Origin: Sorghum bicolor
Taxonomy: Eukaryota; Streptophyta; Magnoliopsida; Poales; Poaceae
DNA: 64,000 bases
Direction of reading: 5' to 3'
Assembly: GCF_000003195.3 (NCBI RefSeq)
Contig: NC_012876.2
Span: 44,697,276 to 44,761,275, forward strand
Below, one piece after another: positions 57,282 to 64,000 of the stretch; positions within the stretch are counted from its first letter, which is position 1, and each line of letters starts with the position of its first letter. A program made the translations under genes and the position numbers. Below the pieces are notes generated by a model. It was not told where the DNA came from, did no database searches, and saw nothing but the letters and a program-made list of their open reading frames with translations.

Positions 57282-58380
57282 GAAGTGGTGGCCGGCCTTG
57301 GCTGGTGCTGAGCACCCTGGGGACTTAGTGTCCATGCTTGGGGAGTGCTAGTAAAGCCCCTAACTCACATATGCTTGATAGTGATCATCCGATTGTGTGA
57401 GTGAGCGATTCTAGTGCGTTGCATTGAGAGATTGCATCGAGTGGCACTAGGTGTTCGTGTTGCAAGCCGGTGGTGCTTGTTACTCTTGGAGGTTGCCACC
57501 TCCTAGACGGCTTGGTGGCTTGTGACTCCGTCGAAGCACGCAAGGAGATTGTGCGGTGCTCCGGAGAAGAGATTGTGAGGGGTACGGTGCTCACCCCGCG
57601 GGGATCGCGAAGAGCAACTCTAGTTGAGCGAGACGTGAAGAGCGACAAGTGGTCCGGCCGGGTCAAGTGCTAGAGCTTGTGGTAAGCACTCCACGTGGGA
57701 GAGTGTGACTTGCGGGTCAACACTAGCAAGAGGACCGGCGGCAACCTTGGAGCTTGTCTCAACGGGGACGTAGCTTGGTGGCAACCAAGTGAACCTCGGG
57801 AGAAAATCATCGTGTCAACATTGTTCTTCCCGCTGGTTTGCAAGTCCCTAACACAAGCTTGTTCTTACATTCATATAATTGTGCTTGTGTAGTTGCTCTT
57901 GTAATTAGTTAGCTTGTGTAGCTTGCTAGTTACCTTCTTGCTTGTGTAGCTAGAAGTAGTTCCCTTTCGTGACTAATTTGGTTTGTGTAACCTTGTTAGT
58001 CACTTTGCTTAGTTTGTGTAGCTAAGTAAGTTGTGCTCACTAATTTGGCATTAGTTGCCTTGTTATTGAGCTTGCTAGTGAGCTTAGGCTTTGTGTGCTT
58101 TGCCTCACTAGTTTGTGTAGGAGCTCCCCCGGTTTGCTAAGTACTAGTTGCATAGGTTTGTGTGACCTTGCTCCTAGAATTGGTTAGGTGAGCTCTTGCT
58201 AAGGTAGCACCTTGCTTGCTTGTTTAGGATCTTTTCAAGGTGCTAGAGAACTTAGATAGAGGGGTGTAGTCTTGGCTAGACCGATAGTTTTAATTCCGCA
58301 TTTGTTTCGGTTAGCCGGCGCGATAAGTTTTAGAAAGGACTATTCACCCCCCCTCTAGTCCGCCATCTCGACCCTTCAAG

Positions 58381-58392
58381 TGGTATCGGAGC
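58381..58392 (+). other. Primer binding site of the Sirevirus
   Basis: TGGTATCGGAGC, initiator-Met type with one mismatch, two bases past the proposed LTR end. Confidence 0.85.
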
Positions 58393-58429
58393 TAGGTCTC
58401 TCATTTGTGGTCTTCACCGACCCGAGAGG

Positions 58430-60331
58430 ATGGCGTCTAGTGGGATAGATGATTGTGAGACACACATTTTTGATGGTACAAACTTTGCACTTTGGAAAAA
58501 TCACATGCTTGATTATTTTCGTGCAAAGGGACCTAAATTTTGGTGGATTGTCACTAATGGTCTCACACACAACTTGGACCATAAGAATCTCACCAAAGCT
58601 GAAAAGGTTCTCTTTGAACTTGATTGTGAAGCTTATTGTTATCTAATGAAATCTTTGAGCTTTGAGTTGTTTGATAGGATAAACTCCAAAGGAACCGCAT
58701 ATGAAATGTGGGAGTCTATCAAACACACCTTCGGTGATTCCTCCACATGGGATGATGGCAAGTTCAAAAAGGAGGAACCAAAGGTGGAGATACATGAGGA
58801 TGTTGAGCATGACCACAACAAGGTGGTTGTGGAGGATTGCTCCACCTCATGGTCAAGTGAAGATGAAGATGATGGCTATGAGAGTGATGCTTCTACAAGC
58901 TCATCCACTTCATCACATTCCTCCATGTTTCATGGTGATGGCAAGGTATCTATTGGAGGTGTGATTGTTGATTGTGATGATCCAAATTTTGAGCTTGTAT
59001 GTAGACTCACCAAAGCTTTAAGAAATGAGATGGCTAAAACAAGTAAATTGAAAAATGAAAACTCATTTCTAAAGACCACATGTGAACAACAAAAGCATCT
59101 ACTTTATGTTACTACTTGTTCACATGAGGAGCTAAAATTGGTTCATGAGGAACTTTGTGTTACTCATGATAACTTGGTAAAAGATCATGCTTTTCTCACT
59201 AAGAAGATTTCTAATGAAGAAATTAAAACTAGTGAGAGCTCATCACTTGGGTCAAATGATCAATCACATATTGCTACTAACCCTTGTGATGTAGGCAAGA
59301 AGCATGTATCCACCTCTTGTGATGATTTATTATCTATGCCATGTTCTTCATATTTAGATGCTTGTTCTACTTCTATGTCTTGTGAGACTAACCTTTTGAA
59401 GGAGAACAATGAGCTTAATGAACAAGTGAAGAATTTGAGCAACAAGTTGGAGAGGTGTTACAACTCAAAAGTCACCTTTGAGCATATATTGAAGACTCAA
59501 AGAATCTATGGTGACAAGTGTGGCCTTGGCTTCAAGAAGAAGATGACAAAGGGCAAAAGAAAGCAAGAGAGAGAAAAGCTCTCTCATTTCATGTGCTACC
59601 GGTGCCATGAAGTGGGACATCTTGCAAATGGTTGCCCAAACAAAGAGAAGCTCAAGAAGATAAAAGAAGAAGAGAGGCTAAAGCATGTCAAGTGCTTCAA
59701 GTGCCGCACTTGGGGTCATCTCACCTCAATGTGCCCAACCAAGCAATTGGTGAAGCAACAAGTAAAGCCTCAACTTAAGCCACAAGATGAGCAAGAAAAG
59801 AAGCCCCAAGTTCAAGTCAAGATCAACCATCATGGTGATGACTTGATTATGAAGAAGAAGAAGACAAGAAGGGGTGGAAGAGCAAGGCATCCAATGCAAA
59901 TCCAAGATGCCAAGATGATGAGCAAGAATGAAGACAAGAAGAAAGTTTATGCTCACATCAAGTGCTTTGAGTGCAAGAATGATGGACACTTTGCCTTGAG
60001 GTGTCCTACCAAGCTTGAGAAGAAGGCTCAAGCAACTCTCAAGAGGCAAGGCAATGAGAAGCAACATATGAGCAAGGAAGAAAAGGCTCAATCAAAGCAA
60101 AGTTGCTACTTATGCCGGGAAAGGGGACACATGGCTCATTCATGTCCCCTAGGTAATAGTTCTAAGCCTATTTCAATTAATAACCATAATATGCTTAGAA
60201 AGGATGGTAATGGTACCTCTATGGTTGCTATTGCAAAACATCCCGCTATTCATACTAAGGCATCGCCTAAGTATGTTGCACCTAACTTGAGAGGACCCAA
60301 ACTAGTTTGGGTACCATCAAAAAGTGGATGA
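58430..60331 (+). CDS. Sirevirus gag, intact, with four CCHC zinc knuckles
   Basis: The 633-residue frame is complete from ATG to TGA. Residues 1-115 carry the copia gag domain (FDGTNFALWKNHMLDYF, then FGDSSTWDDGKF). Residues 130-165 are acidic and Ser-rich. Residues 190-360 are largely helical, with a coiled coil (LLKENNELNEQVKNLSNKLE). Four CCHC knuckles begin at Cys 389, 422, 512 and 559, each CX2CX4HX4C, separated by Lys-rich linkers; copia gag usually has one or two. The protein should form particles and bind RNA. It is the only undamaged long gene in the window, in an element without pol, so it may be maintained by helping the element be packaged by a relative. A knuckle-rich region with extra nuclear or RNA roles is an alternative. 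Confidence 0.88.
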   Translation: MASSGIDDCETHIFDGTNFALWKNHMLDYFRAKGPKFWWIVTNGLTHNLDHKNLTKAEKVLFELDCEAYCYLMKSLSFELFDRINSKGTAYEMWESIKHTFGDSSTWDDGKFKKEEPKVEIHEDVEHDHNKVVVEDCSTSWSSEDEDDGYESDASTSSSTSSHSSMFHGDGKVSIGGVIVDCDDPNFELVCRLTKALRNEMAKTSKLKNENSFLKTTCEQQKHLLYVTTCSHEELKLVHEELCVTHDNLVKDHAFLTKKISNEEIKTSESSSLGSNDQSHIATNPCDVGKKHVSTSCDDLLSMPCSSYLDACSTSMSCETNLLKENNELNEQVKNLSNKLERCYNSKVTFEHILKTQRIYGDKCGLGFKKKMTKGKRKQEREKLSHFMCYRCHEVGHLANGCPNKEKLKKIKEEERLKHVKCFKCRTWGHLTSMCPTKQLVKQQVKPQLKPQDEQEKKPQVQVKINHHGDDLIMKKKKTRRGGRARHPMQIQDAKMMSKNEDKKKVYAHIKCFECKNDGHFALRCPTKLEKKAQATLKRQGNEKQHMSKEEKAQSKQSCYLCRERGHMAHSCPLGNSSKPISINNHNMLRKDGNGTSMVAIAKHPAIHTKASPKYVAPNLRGPKLVWVPSKSG

Positions 60332-63300
60332 TTGTTTGTAGGTACCATCGGCATTGGAGACTTGATTCAATTGATCATATAATTGGTCATCATATGTTTG
60401 AGTCAAGTATTGAAGCTTAGTGCTTATCCTATCCCAATGCCAAGTCAAATAAGTGAAGTCCAAGTGCTATAACATACAAGTGCAAATATTCAAGTTGTGG
60501 TAATCTATTGGATTATTTGATGGCTTGCAAATATATGAGTTGAAGCTTGAAAATTGGATGATCATGAGCTAACCAAGGTATATCTTTATTGATCACATTC
60601 GCTTGGGTGCATATAAGTTGATTGAATTGGATATATATGCAATGTTGCTTGCTATAAGATGATTGAATGGATAAAATGATTTGTAATCAAGTTTGGATTG
60701 ATTTGAGTTGGATAAATTCATAAGATGACTTTTAGTGAGTGGATTGAATTGATATATGTCTTGTGAAAGTATTCAAACAAGTCTTTTTCAAGTTTGATTC
60801 AAATTGAACAAGTATAGCTCAATTGCTTGAAATCTGTCTAAATATTGAAAATCGGAGCTAGCAGTGATCAAGTCTGAGTTTGAGTGATCAAATATGTTTG
60901 GAATGGCTTGATATTTGGTATGCATGCTGTACACTCATCATAGAAGATGCTGTAGAAATTTCATGAAGATTGGATAAGGGATACTCTAGTTTTGGAGTGG
61001 ATCTTGTCAGCTATACTGCAGCAGTTTTCAGCATGTATCAATGGTGGAAGAATTGAAATCTGGTAGCAATCTAGAACTCAAAAGAAGTTCAAATTTTTAC
61101 AGCTGCTAGATGACTCAGTAAAGCACATCTCCACCAAATTTCGTGGTATTTGGATCTGTACAATGTGAGATATGAGTTGTTCTTTGAAAGGTACAGAATC
61201 TGCCAGAAAAGTGACAAATATTGGATTGATCTAGAGTCACTTAAATGGAAAGGTCCTCAAGTTGGAAACATGATTATAAGTGTTTGAGGCACCTAAGTTT
61301 GGTTTTGAATTGATCTAGAAGCATGACAAGTAATGAGTACAAGGTCATTTGATTGTGGAATGTACTTGGTGTACACATTTAGTACTCAAATTGAAGATCA
61401 AGATCAAACTCAAGATGAAGATGAACTTTAAGTTCTAGTAACTATTGGAGATCATTTGGTAGAAAGAAAAGGACTTAAACAAGTAGAAAGAAAAGGACTT
61501 AAAGAAGGATTCATGGTTACTCATCATATTAAGTCCATCACTTGAATCAATCAATCAATGTAATTCAAGTGAGTATCAAGAATAGTTCTTTGGAGAGAGG
61601 TCACTTCTCCCTATGTGAGGGGCGTGCCGCCCGAGGAGTGGGTAAACCAAGTGTGGTGCTTGGATGGCTAACATGGAAGTGGTGATCTAAAGGACATTTG
61701 AGATGCTTAGTTGAAGCAATCAAAAGGACTGATCAAGAGAGCAAGCAACACCCAAAAGAGAGCTAGTCATGATGTTCAAGTAATATTCTTAATAGTTCTC
61801 TCATGCAAGCAATGGTCAAAAGAAGAAGCAAGCCAACCACAACATGAAAGTGCACTTGACCATAAGTGGTTCTAAATTCATATGGGTGAAGATTTAATCT
61901 ATCAATTGGCATTTATAATTGGTCTTCACCAAGCTTATCAATTGGACTTCACATTGCTATTTGGAGCTAAATTGGAATCTTATTGACTATCCTCTACTCC
62001 AAGATAGCAAAGGTATCATTGTAATGTGCATGATCATTTCATCCCTTACTAGTATGCGGTTAGTGCATATAGTACATGCTTAATAGGATCATGCATAACA
62101 AATGAAAAGTTTTCAATTCATAACCTACCACTATTGCTTGAATGATTAGTTGATCTAGTGGTATGTATATAAGTTTGTTCATGAGCTAGTGAACCTAAGT
62201 ACTTGATCTATTTTGATTGTTAACAAGTGACAAGTACAACATTGACAAGATAACCCTTAATGTGAGGTGTGAAAAAGCTTGTCATTGGTTCAAACCGGAC
62301 TTGGAAGCTTAGGCAAATCAACTTAGTTCAAGTCAACAATTAGAAGCTCATGATGATTAGAGTACAAGAACAAGACAACAATGCAAGTGGATATCTAGAC
62401 TTAAATGTTTCTTCAATTGGTATCCAACAAATGGTACTCATGATGATGATAACAAATGTTCAAAATAGCAAACAAGTGGTTCCATATTAGAAGACCTTAA
62501 TTGGTAGAAGAATCCCATATGGTATCGAACAAGATATTTCAAGTAATATCACATATGGTATCTATCATACAAGAAGGTGGTTCCACAAGTGATCCTCAAC
62601 TTTAAGTGATCATCAAGCAAAGAAAGTTCCCTCACCAACAAGATTGACAAGTGAATGACCCATGCTATGACATAGGGGGAGTGCCCCACCAAATGGTATC
62701 AAGGTCAAAGATCCTATGTGGTATCTCAAGAGCAATACAAATGATGTCATTCCAACACATGGTGATGTCCATAAAAAATGCAAGATTCAAGCCTCAACCA
62801 TCTATCCCAATGCAATCCTTTGTCACAATGAGATTCACATTTTTACAATTGGTATCAAGTGATTTAATACCTTTATGGGAATTGATGACAAAGGGGGAGA
62901 AGTTGGAACAAAGATATGATCATAGGATAAGTTGGACAACAAAAGATATATTTCAAGGGGGAAAGATCAAAGATGGACATGGACAAGGGAGCAACATTAA
63001 AAGAAAAGATGATGGATCAAAATTCTTGGACAAAAGAGAAGCACACAAGTAGGGGGAGCAAGCTCATGAACATTGGTTGTTTGCATTTGATATGTGCATA
63101 CTCATGTGCTTGCTTGCATTGCATAAGTTTTTAAATTCAATATGCATGCTTGTGTGGTGTATGCTAGTTATAGAACTTGATTGATAATATGATAACTAGC
63201 ATGCATAGGTTGGTAGCTAGACTTGTGTTCTTCAAGTAAAGACTAGACCCTTGCTTTTAATGTTGATCTCACGGGGTTTCTAGTGTTTTTTGTTGTCTAG

Positions 63301-63569
63301 CTACACATGGTGCTAAGGATGGTGTACAATTGAATGCTTCAAATGCTATCGATTTTGGTATCGAGCTACAAAGGTTTACTCTATACACCTTAGCACTTAG
63401 CAGGGTTTTATGGTGCTTATCCAAATTTTGACATAGAGCTTAAATGTTGGATAAGTAGCATAAAATCCAAAACAAGTTAGCAATTTACACTTGTGTGAAG
63501 TGCTAGCTTGAAAAAGCTTAATTTCCATATCTTTGTAGAGTTGTCATCAATTACCAAAAAGGGGGAGAT
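60332..63569 (+). other. Sirevirus 3' internal region without pol
   Basis: 3.2 kb of AT-rich sequence. No protease, integrase, RT or RNase H motif is visible in any frame, so this is a pol-less derivative rather than a damaged full element. A 133-codon frame at 62651-63052 has no recognisable domain. GGGGGA runs resembling the polypurine tract recur at 62674, 62890, 62954 and 63051, a Sirevirus trait. Confidence 0.75.
63555..63569 (+). other. Polypurine tract of the Sirevirus
   Basis: CAAAAAGGGGGAGAT region directly before the 3' LTR start at 63570. Confidence 0.85.
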
Positions 63570-64000
63570 TGAAAGATCCTTGTTTGGTTTTGGTAATTGA
63601 GTGACAACTTAGGTGGACTAATAGTGTATATGTGAGATACACAGGAGATTAGTCCACAGGTGATTGTATGATGATGGAGGAGCTCATTGCATATGAGACA
63701 TGACATGGAGTCATGTGACCAAGGTGGAGAAGATCAAGATGAGGCTTGGCTCGATGGACTGGTTGCAAGAGTGAAGGGCAAGTCGGAGGCTTTGAAGCAA
63801 GGGACCGCGTGTGACGGTGAAGCTTGAGCAAGACTTGGCGCCGATGGACCGAGGCAACGGTGAAGAGCAAGTGAGGTCAAGATCAATGAACCAATACGGT
63901 CATGTGATGATATGAAGTGGATCATATCATTTGGTGATTGGTTGGTGCATGTGTTGCATCAACATTGGAGGAGATGGAATGGAAAGCGCAAGGCAAAGGT
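63570..64000 (+). repeat. Sirevirus 3' LTR, first 431 bp
   Basis: Matches 40164-40594 with about four differences. The rest is outside the window. Confidence 0.92.

Larger units (their letters stand above)
56951..58378 (+). repeat. Sirevirus 5' LTR, second part
   Basis: Resumes after Tekay copy P and ends near ACCCTTCA, just before the primer site. It contains the second half of the palindrome cluster, a TATA box and about 1.1 kb of downstream LTR with no gene. Confidence 0.88.
40164..64000 (+). mobile_element. Sirevirus-type Ty1/copia element, gag only, plus strand
   Basis: The 5' LTR (40164-41128 plus 56951-58378, about 2.39 kb) is split by Tekay copy P. Then come a primer site, an intact gag (58430-60331), 3.2 kb without any pol, a polypurine tract, and the start of the 3' LTR (63570 onward, leaving the window). 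Palindromic CACCGGAC/GTCCGGTG motifs upstream of the LTR TATA box and several extra polypurine-like runs are known marks of Sireviruses. Lacking pol, it would depend on an autonomous relative. The visible 431 bp of LTR pair differ at about 4 sites. Confidence 0.83.

Noticed and set aside
62651..63052. 133-codon frame near the Sirevirus 3' end as an envelope-like gene
   Set aside because: No signal peptide, membrane segment or glycosylation pattern; low-complexity composition; contains two of the polypurine-like runs.

Overview
This 64-kb window looks like intergenic heterochromatin from a large plant genome, almost certainly a grass. I found no host gene, rRNA, tRNA or CRISPR array. Nearly every base belongs to one of eight LTR retrotransposons nested inside each other. 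The evidence for a grass is the mix of families: a Sirevirus with CACCGGAC/GTCCGGTG palindromes in its LTR, chromoviruses with 4.6-kb LTRs, Tat elements with an antisense plant-mobile-domain gene, and Athila-like elements with a tRNA-Asp primer site. A panicoid grass such as sorghum, sugarcane or Miscanthus is my guess, not a proof. Family names rest on motif recognition, because no database search was possible.

Nesting, outermost first. Athila-like #2 (38556-40163, minus) was hit twice. (a) A Tat-like element (34396-38555, minus; 5' LTR, gag and protease visible) entered its leader. Athila-like #1 (1-1517 plus 32940-34395, minus) then entered that protease gene. Tekay/Del-like copy M (1518-32939, minus) entered the leader of Athila #1. 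Copy M was itself hit by a non-autonomous Tat element (2924-11701, minus) in its 3' LTR and by a CRM-like chromovirus (18231-25026, plus) between gag and protease. (b) A gag-only Sirevirus (40164 to beyond 64000, plus) entered the 5' LTR of Athila #2. Tekay/Del-like copy P (41129-56945, plus) then entered the Sirevirus 5' LTR. Perfect 5-bp target duplications show four of these insertions: TAAGT, AAAGG, ACAGG and GGTTT.

Coding content. Both Tekay copies encode gag-protease-RT-RNase H-integrase-chromodomain. They also carry an extra gene upstream of gag, called ORF0 here, with a possible dsRNA-binding-like fold, a coiled coil and an acidic tail. The start codons of ORF0 and gag each directly follow a 3' splice-site-like sequence, which suggests expression by alternative splicing. 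A further small reading frame lies inside the Tekay LTR itself. The internal Tat element keeps gag and the tail of integrase on one strand and a six-exon plant-mobile-domain gene on the other, and the hexamer ATCGGC/GCCGAT is scattered through it about 67 times. Only the Sirevirus gag (633 aa) is intact among the long genes. The others are broken by stops, almost all explainable as C-to-T changes, and by single-base frameshifts.
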